From: Planctomicrobium sp.
Lineage (GTDB): Bacteria > Planctomycetota > Planctomycetia > Planctomycetales > Planctomycetaceae
Assembly (NCBI GenBank): GCA_029259835.1
Contig: JAJDEL010000905.1
Coordinates: 1-14,505, forward strand
Length of the DNA: 14,505 bases
Direction of reading: 5' to 3'
A model generated the notes under the pieces. The model saw nothing but the letters and a program-made list of their open reading frames with translations, was not told where the DNA came from and searched no databases. The position numbers and the translations under genes are program-made. Below, in pieces: positions 1 through 7,700 of this stretch (positions are counted from its first letter, which is position 1; every line of letters begins with the position of its first letter).

Positions 1-165
1 GATGATATGCCGGCGCATGTGAAGGCATCGATGATGGGGAGTTCGGTCAGCATTCCGATTTCAAACGGGCAACTCAATCTCGGCATCTGGCAGGGAATCT
101 ATTTATGTGAACATCGCGACCATGGCGGTTCGCGAAAGCTGGTGCTGACGATTCAGGGAGAGTGA
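1..165 (+). CDS. YjbQ/UPF0047 family protein, C-terminal part
   Basis: This is the last 54 codons of a gene that begins before the window, open from base 1 to the TGA at 163-165. The visible residues include a GSS-V-IPI segment, then NGQLNLGIWQGIYLCEHRD and a final SRKLVLTIQGE. The 'G-WQGIYLCEHR-HGG-R' ending is the signature of the UPF0047/YjbQ family, small beta-rich proteins of about 130-140 residues. Some members were reported to have weak thiamin phosphate synthase activity, but the physiological role is unsettled. The C-terminus is complete and undamaged. It converges on the minus-strand gene ending at 229, leaving a 63-base gap. Family assignment is strong; function is only what is known of the family. 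Confidence 0.9.
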   Translation, partial: DDMPAHVKASMMGSSVSIPISNGQLNLGIWQGIYLCEHRDHGGSRKLVLTIQGE

Positions 166-178
166 ATCGGTAGAAGCA

Positions 179-219
179 GTTAAATTGCCGGGCCGAGCCC
201 CAGCTGACTCGCGCTTAAC
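179..219. terminator. Possible imperfect hairpin between convergent genes
   Basis: An imperfect inverted repeat lies between the YjbQ stop (165) and the stop of the convergent gene (229). The outer arms are GTTAA (179-183) and TTAAC (215-219). An inner GGGC (190-193) pairs with GCCC (197-200) across a CGA loop. It sits where a bidirectional terminator would be expected, but neither side has a clear T-run and the stem is interrupted. Treat it as a weak candidate. Confidence 0.2.
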
Positions 220-228
220 GGAAGTCGT

Positions 229-762
229 TCATTCACCCAACGATTGAATCACTTCATCGTCCGGGAAGATTCGTTTTGCGATCTCGGTCAGTTTTTTCTC
301 GATGGGGTCGAACTCTTCTCCAGCGAGCGACTCGCCATTCCGGTAAATTTGGAGTTGCGAGCAACCGAAGCAGAAGAGGACATCGAGTTTGTCGTCACCT
401 TTGGAGAACTCAATCCGGACGCCGTAGTCTGGTTCACAGCCCTTCGCGACATCCCATAGATAACTGTCGTTGGCGAGTAGCACGCTTTGCAGATTTTTTC
501 TCTCTGCCTCCGCCACGGCAATCGGACCAGAAAGAATTTTGAAGTCGCTGAGCAATCTTTGAGGGTAGCTTTCCGGTGGCTGCCGATATGCGTTCACGGT
601 GTCCGGACTCTGAATGATTTCAACAGCCTTCGCCCCACCGAAAAGTTGAACCACATTCGTACTCAACACGGGGGCCTGCGCAGGTTCCTCATGAACAGGT
701 TCCGCGGAGCAAGCTAAAAATAATGAGATTGCAAGACAGAAAACGATTCTCGCTAAGCTCAT
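229..762 (-). CDS. Putative lipoprotein with CxxC motif, unknown function
   Basis: A 177-residue protein. The N-terminus is a short secretion signal (positive R5, hydrophobic residues 6-17) ending in FLAC. The cysteine at 18 could be lipidated, although the -3 position is F rather than L. The mature part has a lone cysteine at 109 (KGCEPDYG) and a pair at 131 and 134 (CFGC) in a beta-rich stretch LDVLFCFGCSQLQIYRNG. The C-terminus is helical and ends in FPDDEVIQSLGE. I have the impression that this combination (K-x-C, then C-F-x-C, then a terminal FP-D-x-x-Q) recurs in exported bacterial hypotheticals, but I cannot name a family or function. The ATG at 762 has an AGGTG ribosome site about five bases upstream, and a good promoter candidate lies at 816-844. 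The gene is last in a minus-strand run of three. Confidence 0.8.
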   Translation of the reverse strand: MSLARIVFCLAISLFLACSAEPVHEEPAQAPVLSTNVVQLFGGAKAVEIIQSPDTVNAYRQPPESYPQRLLSDFKILSGPIAVAEAERKNLQSVLLANDSYLWDVAKGCEPDYGVRIEFSKGDDKLDVLFCFGCSQLQIYRNGESLAGEEFDPIEKKLTEIAKRIFPDDEVIQSLGE

Positions 763-815
763 GCTTCACCTCTCATCTCTACCAACGAACGCAATTGTTA
801 TTACAAACGTAGGAG

Positions 816-844
816 ATTGTATGGCGACTGATCACGAAGTGCAA
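816..844 (-). promoter_or_regulatory. Candidate sigma-70-type promoter for the lipoprotein gene
   Basis: Read on the minus strand, TTGCAC (844-839) is followed by a 17-base spacer and TACAAT (821-816). The -10 matches five of six consensus positions; the -35 matches only the invariant TTG. Transcription would begin near 809, giving a leader of about 47 bases before the ATG at 762. It lies in the 140-base gap between two co-directional genes, so the lipoprotein may be transcribed separately. This is a pattern match only. Confidence 0.35.
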
Positions 845-902
845 AGGGAGAGAAGTCTAACGAAGGTTTGCATGACTCTGTGTCAAGATGCACAGCACCG
901 AA

Positions 903-1250
903 TCAAACTTTGTAAAGCGAACTCTGTTTGGGTTGAATTTGCTCTGCTGGCAAAGACCTTTCGAGGAGGCGAATTTCTGCCAGCCGTCGAGAGTTTTCAT
1001 TCTGCTCCTGGCGCAACTTTAGATCTCGTCGTGATTCGTAGAGATAGAAAAACACAGCAATTCCGCCTGCAATCATTCCCAGCTTTCCGAGATTGTCAGG
1101 CATCGCGCGTCCAATAGAAATTCCAAGCGCTGTGCAACCAAGCATGGCGATCGTGAACCTGGAAATCATTCGGGATTCTGTATGTAGGTATTCGGTTTTC
1201 TTCTGCATTGGGCCGGTGCGATGAGATGTTTGAGGAGGATTATCTAACAT
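903..1250 (-). CDS. Small two-helix membrane protein, unknown function
   Basis: A 115-residue protein read from the ATG at 1250 (MLDNPPQTSHR). Two hydrophobic segments at about residues 28-46 and 57-72 are likely membrane helices. A charged, probably helical or coiled-coil tail follows (about 74-100, rich in R, E and Q), which should face the cytoplasm. The open frame continues upstream, but that part lies inside the neighbouring membrane-protein gene, whose stop is at 1279. The ATG at 1250, 28 bases after that stop, is therefore the sensible start. Later in-frame ATGs at 1208 and 1169 are possible; 1169 would begin just before the first helix. There is no strong ribosome site. I do not recognise a family. 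It is probably cotranscribed with the gene upstream. Confidence 0.6.
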   Translation of the reverse strand: MLDNPPQTSHRTGPMQKKTEYLHTESRMISRFTIAMLGCTALGISIGRAMPDNLGKLGMIAGGIAVFFYLYESRRDLKLRQEQNENSRRLAEIRLLERSLPAEQIQPKQSSLYKV

Positions 1251-1278
1251 ATAGCTCAGCGATTGATGCTGCGCAGGC

Positions 1279-1809
1279 TCATTTGGGAAATTCCGTACTC
1301 CTACCAGTGAAAACACGTAAACAAACGAGGAGTGCCAGGAGTCCAGTAACCCAAACCCAGTGTGTTGGCCCGAAAATGAGGGTTGCGTTGATAAACATGA
1401 AGGCAAAGATTCCCTGAACCGACCAGTACCAGACTTTCGAGCGGTACGCCCAATGTGGCCCGTAGATCCACCAGAGAATGACATCGATCACCCAAAACAG
1501 AGCAAAGGCATGATTGACATAAATCCCGCCGCCCCAGCGAACACCGATCACTGCTGCCGTTCGTTCTGCCGTATGTTCGTAAGCAGCCGCATGGCTGAAA
1601 TCGTGTACAAATGCAAACGCGGAAAGAATGTGAATCAGAAAGAGAACGTTGCCAGCAGTCCACATCCATCGTGCGGTGAGTGCGTTCGCTTCGATATGAC
1701 CACTCTTTGAACCACGGTAATCACTCCAGCACCGCAGCAGATAGCAAACGACCACAATTCGTGCCGACCAGCGAACAAGGAGATCAGCGGTTTCTGCACT
1801 CAGGTCCAT
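1279..1809 (-). CDS. Five-helix membrane protein with conserved-looking histidines
   Basis: A 176-residue integral membrane protein read from the ATG at 1809; a TTG two codons upstream is the alternative. Five hydrophobic segments are visible: about residues 8-26, 47-66, 93-115, 124-146 and 148-166. They are very rich in W, F and H. The second helix runs into a loop with several histidines (HILSAFAFVHDFSHAAAYEHT), followed by WGGGIYVNHAF leading into helix 3. Histidines near membrane edges could bind haem or metal, but no known haem-binding signature is present, so this is speculation. It resembles unnamed planctomycete membrane proteins I have seen, from memory only. It is the first gene of the minus-strand run 1809 to 229 and is divergent from the amidase gene. 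Confidence 0.75.
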   Translation of the reverse strand: MDLSAETADLLVRWSARIVVVCYLLRCWSDYRGSKSGHIEANALTARWMWTAGNVLFLIHILSAFAFVHDFSHAAAYEHTAERTAAVIGVRWGGGIYVNHAFALFWVIDVILWWIYGPHWAYRSKVWYWSVQGIFAFMFINATLIFGPTHWVWVTGLLALLVCLRVFTGRSTEFPK

Positions 1810-2008
1810 TGTCAAATTCAGAGGTTGTTTTTAGGTCGGTTTTGAAATTGCGGGTACTATTCTCAATCAGAAACATCCACAATCTTGAATGGGAAAAATT
1901 TTACAAGCCAGCATTGTAATCCTTGCACTGATTTGGCGTTAGGGACACTGGCGGGAAAGCAATCGCTGCCGATTGTGAAGACTTATCACAGGAACCTTCG
2001 AAGACAAG

Positions 2009-2038
2009 TTGACAGGCGTCACCGGCGGGGCATACAAC
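2009..2038 (+). promoter_or_regulatory. Candidate promoter just upstream of the amidase gene
   Basis: TTGACA (2009-2014, a perfect -35 hexamer) is followed by an 18-base spacer and TACAAC (2033-2038, four of six -10 positions). Transcription would start near 2045, only about five bases before the ATG at 2050. The amidase would then be made from a nearly leaderless mRNA, which fits the absence of any Shine-Dalgarno sequence there. The spacing is slightly long and the match could be chance. Confidence 0.3.
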
Positions 2039-2049
2039 CGATACAAGCC

Positions 2050-2820
2050 ATGAGCAACCGCCTGATTCTTACTCTGGATTCCCGTTGTGCCGCAATTTTT
2101 GCGATGCACGTGCTGGCGGCGTGTGGATGTGCAGAGTCGAAAATTGAGCGGCAAGACAACACCGTCATTCCTGCTTCTCAGGCAGCACAGGAGAGTTCGT
2201 ATCTTGCAGCGGCAATGCCTTTTCACACATGGAAGTATCTTGTGATTCATCACACTGCCACAACATCTGGTAGTGTTGAAAGTATCCATAGTGAACATTT
2301 ACAACGCCGCGACTCTGCCGGAAATCCCTGGAAAGGAATCGGCTACCACTTCCTGATCGGGAACGGTCACGGCATGGGCGATGGAGAAATTCAACCGACA
2401 TTTCGTTGGCAGCAGCAGATTGGCGGAGCACATGCCGGGAATCGTCAATTCAACAATTTTGGAATCGGTATCTGTCTGGTTGGAAACTTTGAACAGAACG
2501 GCCCCACATCTGCTCAAGTCAAGTCGGTCGGCGAGTTGATTGCTCGACTGAAACAAGAATTCGGCATCACTGAAAAACAAATTTTGAAACATGGTGACCT
2601 GAAGGCCACCGCATGCCCTGGACGGCTGTTTCCATTTCGGAAAATTGCAACCATCCCCCCTGCAGGACTGCAGTTGGTGGAAGGGAAAACAAGGAGCCGG
2701 TTTTCGAAAGTCGAACCGGGACGCATGGAGGGAATTAAGAATGTGGCAGCGATCCAACGGTCAAGAACTGCGAAACGCTCACCTGGAAAAAGTCAGTCCG
2801 ATGAACGCGGCGCAGAATAA
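2050..2820 (+). CDS. N-acetylmuramoyl-L-alanine amidase (Ami_2/PGRP fold) lipoprotein
   Basis: A 256-residue protein predicted to cleave the bond between N-acetylmuramic acid and L-alanine in peptidoglycan. A hydrophobic signal ends in a textbook lipobox LAAC (residues 22-25), so it is probably a lipoprotein. The Ami_2 domain spans about 60-200. It contains YLVIHHTAT with the first zinc histidine (H67), GIGYHFLIG with the conserved tyrosine (Y99), [21 protein letters not shown] (H128), and [12 protein letters not shown] supplying H181 and C189. All expected zinc ligands are present. I chose the ATG at 2050 because it begins the signal peptide directly; the frame is open upstream to 1885, but those residues do not look like a secreted N-terminus. 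After residue 200 there is a basic, low-complexity tail of about 55 residues. The last 80 bases overlap the next gene if that gene starts at 2741. Confidence 0.92.
   Translation: MSNRLILTLDSRCAAIFAMHVLAACGCAESKIERQDNTVIPASQAAQESSYLAAAMPFHTWKYLVIHHTATTSGSVESIHSEHLQRRDSAGNPWKGIGYHFLIGNGHGMGDGEIQPTFRWQQQIGGAHAGNRQFNNFGIGICLVGNFEQNGPTSAQVKSVGELIARLKQEFGITEKQILKHGDLKATACPGRLFPFRKIATIPPAGLQLVEGKTRSRFSKVEPGRMEGIKNVAAIQRSRTAKRSPGKSQSDERGAE
2727..2732 (+). promoter_or_regulatory. Strong Shine-Dalgarno site fixing a start at 2741
   Basis: GGAGGG lies eight bases before the ATG at 2741 and inside the amidase reading frame. The alternative ATG at 2801 has no comparable site. This favours the longer hydrolase-fold product and implies an 80-base gene overlap. 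Confidence 0.55.
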
Positions 2821-3499
2821 TTCGAATACATTCCTCGAACGCTGGCAGCCCTCTTCCAGGGCGATTCATGCGCTGTTCGATTTGAGCTATTCTCTGTACG
2901 TAACAGAGAGCTATTCCGAAACATATGCCTACCCATTGATCGCCTATTTGCACGAAGGCTATCGCTCGGAAAGAGATTTGTGGAAATGGTTCCCGGCAAT
3001 CAGTGACCAGAATTACCTTGGGCTTGGTGTGCGTGCACCGTTTCCTCACCCGCAGGGTTTGCCCGGTCAATTTGAATGGAAACTCCGCCGCCCGGATGCC
3101 TCCATCGCAGCGATTCGCGAAGCGGTTCAATCCGTTCAGTATGATTGGACGATCCACCCCAAACGCACCTATATTTTTGGTGAAGGTGATGGTGCCGTCG
3201 TCGCGCTGCAACATCTTATCCTTCAACAGTCTCTGGAATACGATTCCATCTTCACGAGCGGTGTCATTTGCCGTTCGCTTCCGCGTGGTTGGGCGGACTG
3301 GCTGCCACACATTCAAGAACAACTGAGTGGTCGCGTTCTGTTTCTCGACCCGATTCAAGATCCAGACGAACAGGCCGCGATCGATGCATTTTCTGAAGCC
3401 GGGTTGGAAGTCACTTTCGCTCACCCTTCAGCAGATGTGACTCCTCCAGCGGTCATCAACAACTGGATCATGGCGGGAATCAATACGGCAATCTTTTAG
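2741..3499 (+). CDS. Alpha/beta-hydrolase-fold protein, probably lacking the catalytic serine
   Basis: A 252-residue protein with the layout of a dienelactone-hydrolase or carboxylesterase-like alpha/beta fold. [14 protein letters not shown] (about 65-78) matches the strand and oxyanion loop. [14 protein letters not shown] follows as the next strand. [20 protein letters not shown] (about 138-157) is the nucleophile-elbow position. [19 protein letters not shown] and [13 protein letters not shown] are the late strands that normally carry the acid and histidine. The elbow reads G-E-G-D-G, so the expected serine of G-x-S-x-G is glycine; classical esterase activity is unlikely unless D150 serves. 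There is no signal peptide, so it is probably cytoplasmic. The start at 2741 is chosen for its GGAGGG site; ATG 2801 would give 232 residues and a 20-base overlap. It is probably cotranscribed with the amidase. From memory, planctomycetes have a family of such proteins with variable elbows. Confidence 0.75.
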   Translation: MWQRSNGQELRNAHLEKVSPMNAAQNNSNTFLERWQPSSRAIHALFDLSYSLYVTESYSETYAYPLIAYLHEGYRSERDLWKWFPAISDQNYLGLGVRAPFPHPQGLPGQFEWKLRRPDASIAAIREAVQSVQYDWTIHPKRTYIFGEGDGAVVALQHLILQQSLEYDSIFTSGVICRSLPRGWADWLPHIQEQLSGRVLFLDPIQDPDEQAAIDAFSEAGLEVTFAHPSADVTPPAVINNWIMAGINTAIF

Positions 3500-3501
3500 T
3501 A

Positions 3502-3518
3502 GCACACTTTAAGTGTGC
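3502..3518. terminator. Perfect 8-bp palindrome between convergent genes
   Basis: GCACACTT and AAGTGTGC are exact reverse complements separated by a single T, directly after the stop at 3499 and 40 bases before the stop at 3558. As RNA it can form a six-pair stem (GCACAC/GTGTGC) with a five-base loop on either strand, so it could end transcription from both sides. There is no T-run after it in either direction. A dispersed palindromic repeat or a protein-binding site is therefore equally possible. Confidence 0.45.
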
Positions 3519-3557
3519 GGCAAAACATCTTCTTTCGACAACGTGTTCGAATCCGTT

Positions 3558-4571
3558 TTAGAATTCGCTGACGATTTCGCCGCCGTTGCGAGTTCCTAAA
3601 GCGCGCCAGATCCCTTTGTCGAGATTCTCAGAAATTGAACGGATGGAGCCATCTACAAGAGCGACGTTGACCATACCGTCGTGGTAGCTGCGAGATGTAA
3701 TGATCGAATAGCTGGGGCTTCCATTGACTCCATTCTTTCCTTCCTGCCAGGAGTTGTAGTCGCACTCATTGAAGATATTTGAGCCATCGCTGCAACTGAC
3801 TTGGCTGTTCGGCGGCATCGTCGTCGTAAAACCATGATGATGCACACGCCCATCAGGCCATTCGGTATGCCCGGTGTTTTTGAATTGTGCGCCGCTGGCA
3901 ACGATCATTTCAGCTGCAGTCACACTCGACGGAGCGGTCGTTGTCGATGGTCCACCGTTGCGTCGATATGGCGTCCAGGCTTTGACTTCTGCAGCAAGCA
4001 GCGTGTTGCTGGTTCCATCGGTAAACGCAGCCATGCGTAACTTTGCATTCGGATAGAACGCACCGTCACCGCCTCTGCCAGTGATTGGATCGAAAACAAA
4101 CCACGTTCCGAAGTTAAAGCCATAAGTCGTCGGATAGAGTATCGGGCGTCCATTACCGGGGTCGCGGGCTTCATCGCTGCGGGGATCACTCGGACAGGCG
4201 TAAATCGGAATTTTCAATCCACTGATCGCCTGCTGAAAATCCCATGCAACAGTCAAATCAACCGAATTGTACAAATTCGCCTGATCCAGGAATGGCAAAA
4301 TCCGACCATGCACTCCCCACGATCCATTATTGCCTGTCGCAGTGATTTCCGTATCAACACAAGCACTCGGCGGCAGTACCGTGGCGACATCAACATAGTT
4401 ATGAATCGCCAGCGCAATCTGCTTGAGGTGATTCTTGCACTGCACCCGCCGCGCCGCTTCACGCGCCTGCTGCACCGCTGGCAACAGCAAAGCAACGAGG
4501 ATCGCGATAATCGCAATCACGACCAGAAGTTCGATCAGCGTAAAGCCTTGACGTTTTTTTCTTTGATTCAT
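3558..4571 (-). CDS. DUF1559 pseudopilin-like surface protein
   Basis: A 337-residue protein of the DUF1559 (SBP_bac_10-like) family, which is hugely expanded in planctomycetes. The N-terminus is a type IV prepilin signal: MNQRKKRQG followed by [20 protein letters not shown], with expected prepilin peptidase cleavage between G9 and F10. Then comes the [26 protein letters not shown] helix. The C-terminus has a perfect H-X9-DG motif (H297 to D307-G308, in [14 protein letters not shown]). These proteins are thought to be exported and to assemble pilin-style, but their roles are largely unknown. I chose the ATG at 4571; a TTG 12 codons upstream also extends the frame, but the prepilin leader starts naturally here. 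An AAGGAT sequence 11 bases upstream may serve as ribosome site and lies within the last codons of the 59-residue gene, pointing to translational coupling. Confidence 0.93.
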   Translation of the reverse strand: MNQRKKRQGFTLIELLVVIAIIAILVALLLPAVQQAREAARRVQCKNHLKQIALAIHNYVDVATVLPPSACVDTEITATGNNGSWGVHGRILPFLDQANLYNSVDLTVAWDFQQAISGLKIPIYACPSDPRSDEARDPGNGRPILYPTTYGFNFGTWFVFDPITGRGGDGAFYPNAKLRMAAFTDGTSNTLLAAEVKAWTPYRRNGGPSTTTAPSSVTAAEMIVASGAQFKNTGHTEWPDGRVHHHGFTTTMPPNSQVSCSDGSNIFNECDYNSWQEGKNGVNGSPSYSIITSRSYHDGMVNVALVDGSIRSISENLDKGIWRALGTRNGGEIVSEF

Positions 4572-4579
4572 CGATCTTT

Positions 4580-4759
4580 TTAATCCTTGAGTTTTACTGG
4601 TTCGCAAAGTCGTTTCTTGTCATTCGCCGCTCTCCCACACTCCTTACAAATGTGAGTCGCATTCCGAACGTAAATCGCAAATGCCTGCGGATCGCTTTTA
4701 ATCTTCTTCGTCAGGTCACAAAGTGGTTTCGTCATACATGCACCAGAGTGCGTCTTCAT
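4580..4759 (-). CDS. Small 59-residue cysteine protein, possible zinc ribbon
   Basis: I found this by direct translation. The ATG at 4759 opens 59 codons ending in TAA at 4582-4580, with no interruption. The product has basic, helix-prone stretches and cysteines at 8, 14, 38, 41 and 52. The core [18 protein letters not shown] followed by [10 protein letters not shown] places CKEC (38-41) and C52 in a zinc-ribbon-like arrangement, with C14 as a possible fourth ligand. An internal ATG at 4735 (MTKPLCDL) could be the true start and would keep those four cysteines. No Shine-Dalgarno is visible before either ATG. It starts 38 bases after the big hydrolase gene's stop and ends 8 bases before the DUF1559 ATG, so it is probably cotranscribed with the latter. 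I think I have seen near-identical small proteins in planctomycetes, from memory only. Function unknown. Confidence 0.75.
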   Translation of the reverse strand: MKTHSGACMTKPLCDLTKKIKSDPQAFAIYVRNATHICKECGRAANDKKRLCEPVKLKD

Positions 4760-4797
4760 GTCGTTAGTGTTTTGGGAGAAGGGAGCAATTTTATTGA

Positions 4798-7700
4798 TTA
4801 GCGAGAGGTCTTCAACAAGCTCTGGTAGATTTTATGCGCCTGATGAAATTCGTCGAGGCTTTCCTTCGAAAGAACATTCTCGTGGCGGGAAAGTTCATCT
4901 TCGATTCGTCCGATCAGGTATTGCACTTCCTGCCGTTTCGGACGGAGAGGGGATTGAGAGTCGGTATAATTGATCGGAGCTGTGTGAGCGAAGCGGGGGC
5001 GACCACCGTCTTCTTGAAAGAACCTCGCAGCGACCCAAGCAGAACCATTGATTTTCAATTTTCCGCGAGCAGTGTACTCCATTCGCAATGGAGTTTTGTT
5101 GATGCTCACATCAAAGCCTGAGTGTTTCAAGTCAATGCGTTCACCGTTGATGATCAGTTCCACAGTGGGAGTTGACTGGATCGCTGAGTACCCGCGTATC
5201 ACAACCTTGGCTTCGTGTTCGCCGTTGATGGCGATCTGAGATCCAGGTTCTTTGCCATCGATTTCCAGCATTAACATCGGTCCGGTCGTGACGAAGCTTC
5301 GTCCCGCCTTGAGTCCCTGTATCCATTTTTTATAGCTGAACCCATCCGGCTGATGGACATAAACCCGTCCAAACCCAATTGGGACTGGATGCACGCCGCT
5401 TGCTGTACCAGCGGACGGCTTTAAATCGAACCCGCAGTTGAGCAACGCGTAATAGTTTTGTAGCCCGAACGAAATCCAGTCTCGTTCGGTGTAAACCTGT
5501 GACTCTCCCAACTCGATGCCCATGTATTCCGGAATGTATTCTGGGTACCAGTTGCGAAACTTAAAATCAGTTCGCCAGAGGTGATTGTTTGTCAACTCAA
5601 ACAGATCGATCCCCATGACCGGCACGAGCATCATCGACCAGGGCCAATTGTGCTTATCGAGATCAAGCAGCGCCCCTTGTCGCCGAGCCTCCATTGCAAT
5701 CGGAGTGACAGGTGGTGTTTTCATTTGAAGTGGGGAGTGATGACCAAGAACAAAGACTGCGCCGAGAGGGTGCCTTTTTTTCTTAACGGAAAAGATCTCG
5801 TACTCAGTATTCACCGGCCAGATGACGTGCGTCTTATCAACTTTGATCAGTTCGGCAGGCGGGACTGCATCTGGATTCTTGTTTGATGTCGCTGGCGACT
5901 CTTCGGAGTCCGTCACCCAAGCTGTCAGCGGCAGCGCGACATTCAGGTTTTCTGCTTGAATCAACAACGGAAGGTCAGCAACTTTCCGATGAATATGTGT
6001 TTCACCGCTGTACCAGCCGAGCTTTTCCATGTTGATCCAACGACGTAGCGAAAGCTTGGCGTTCACCGGTGTCTCACCCACAGTAACAATAGAAGATTTG
6101 AGGATGTATTCTTTCCCCGCTTCTGCCGTGACGTGATACTTCCCGGCTGGCAGCTTGATGGAAAATGGATGTGCAGAAAGGGTCGTGTGTATTTCCTGAC
6201 TCCTGCCGCGATCAACTTTGTACGGAACAGCCTGACCACCTGACGAATTCACGAGAAAGCTTTCGCCTTTTTCGTTCTTCACATAAACACGAGCCGGAAT
6301 GCGATTGCCAGATTCAGCGTCGTAGATTGAACCGACCAGATTCGGCTCATTCGCTTTCGCTTCTTTTGCAATCTGAAGGTAAAACGCAACGGCTTTGTTG
6401 TAAGTTTTCTGAGCTTGTGGCTGTTCTTTTTTCGAGATGTTTCGTTGTCGACTGACCCAGAGTTGCTTGATGACATCGGCACACCAGAGAGCACTTTTTC
6501 TGGATGCTCGAATCGGTTTTTCGTTGATGATGACGTCGACAGGATTTGTATGCAGTTGAGGGAACTGGCGAAGCGCGACCCAACTACTTTGGTCGATCTG
6601 AACATCGAATTCGATATCGTGAATCTTTCCATCTGCCGGGACTTCTTTCATTGCGACAGCTTGGCCATTGACAATGATTTCGACCTTAGCAGCCCCGCCG
6701 GTGACAACATCGTCCGTTCTCGGTGCATGCAGATTGACAGTATCTCCCAGCATTCGCGCTCCATCGCCGGGCATCAAGTTGCCATACGCGACCGCTTTCG
6801 GGATTTCTTCTGCGAATGCGACTTTCGCTCGTACTTTCACCTTCCCTGCCTGCTCCAACGGAACGATTTTCTTTCCAGCTTGAGTTCCATTCACCGAGAA
6901 CTCCAGAGCGTGTGAGAACCCATCGCAGACGTATGATTCTCCACGGGCGATCCCATTGCACCAGTCGGTGAAGTCGACTTGTTCGATGTCACCCATTTGC
7001 ACATAAACCCGTCCTTGCCCAACACGGCGGCTGCTCATGCAAGGGAAATCGGTTTCGCCGCTCAGCTTCATCGGGATGCCGCAGTTCATCAGGTGATACC
7101 ACGTATTCAGTTCCGGAATCCGGGCCGTATCCATCGCACTGATGAAGTCGCAGACACCTTCCGAAGCGGTGACGCAGATTTCGAGAGCGCCCCCTCCATT
7201 CATTTCCGGCACCGCAAGATTCGGAAGTTGATCGGCGGCGTGGTCAATGGATTTCACAAGCTCGTTCAGGCTTAACCAGTTGTTGCGGTCCTTGTCGATT
7301 ACATCAAAATCTTCAGGCAGTAAGCCTCGTTTTGCTTCTAACGGGCTGATGAACTTATCTCGGTTAGCATCGAGTGCTGACAACAGACGTTGAGCAGCCT
7401 TCTCTGGATTGACATGCATCGCTGAGTGCGGATAGCCAGTCACGCCGCCTTGCTCTTTACACCACCGCATGACGGGAACAGTCCAGGTTGGCCAGTTTTC
7501 AATCGTTCCGTTTGTGTTTGGATAGTTTTGATCTTTGAGGTTCAATAAGCAGACGTGTCCCAGCGCTGCCGAGCCGAAGCCGCTGATTTCGAGATCGTAT
7601 TTCAGTAGCGTTAAAGGTTCGCTAATCGCATCGGCGTACGGAGAGAAGAAGTTCCGCTGGTGCTCGAAACACGGTCCCCAAGTGAGAACACAGCCGACAT

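Noticed and set aside
761..1117. Plus-strand open frame of 118 codons
   Set aside because: It overlaps the antisense of the two-helix membrane gene, has no ribosome site and no recognisable sequence pattern.
1251..1484. Upstream extension of the small two-helix membrane gene
   Set aside because: It lies in another frame inside the five-helix membrane-protein gene and reads as low-quality, Arg/Ser-rich sequence; the start at 1250 follows that gene's stop.
2735..3424. Minus-strand open frame of 229 codons
   Set aside because: It lies wholly opposite the hydrolase-fold gene, has an Arg/Cys-rich composition with no domain features, and is best explained as an antisense shadow.
6415..6915. Plus-strand open frame of 166 codons within the large metallohydrolase region
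   Set aside because: The minus strand there encodes well-conserved secreted-protein sequence in one unbroken frame; the plus-strand product looks random and has no upstream signals.
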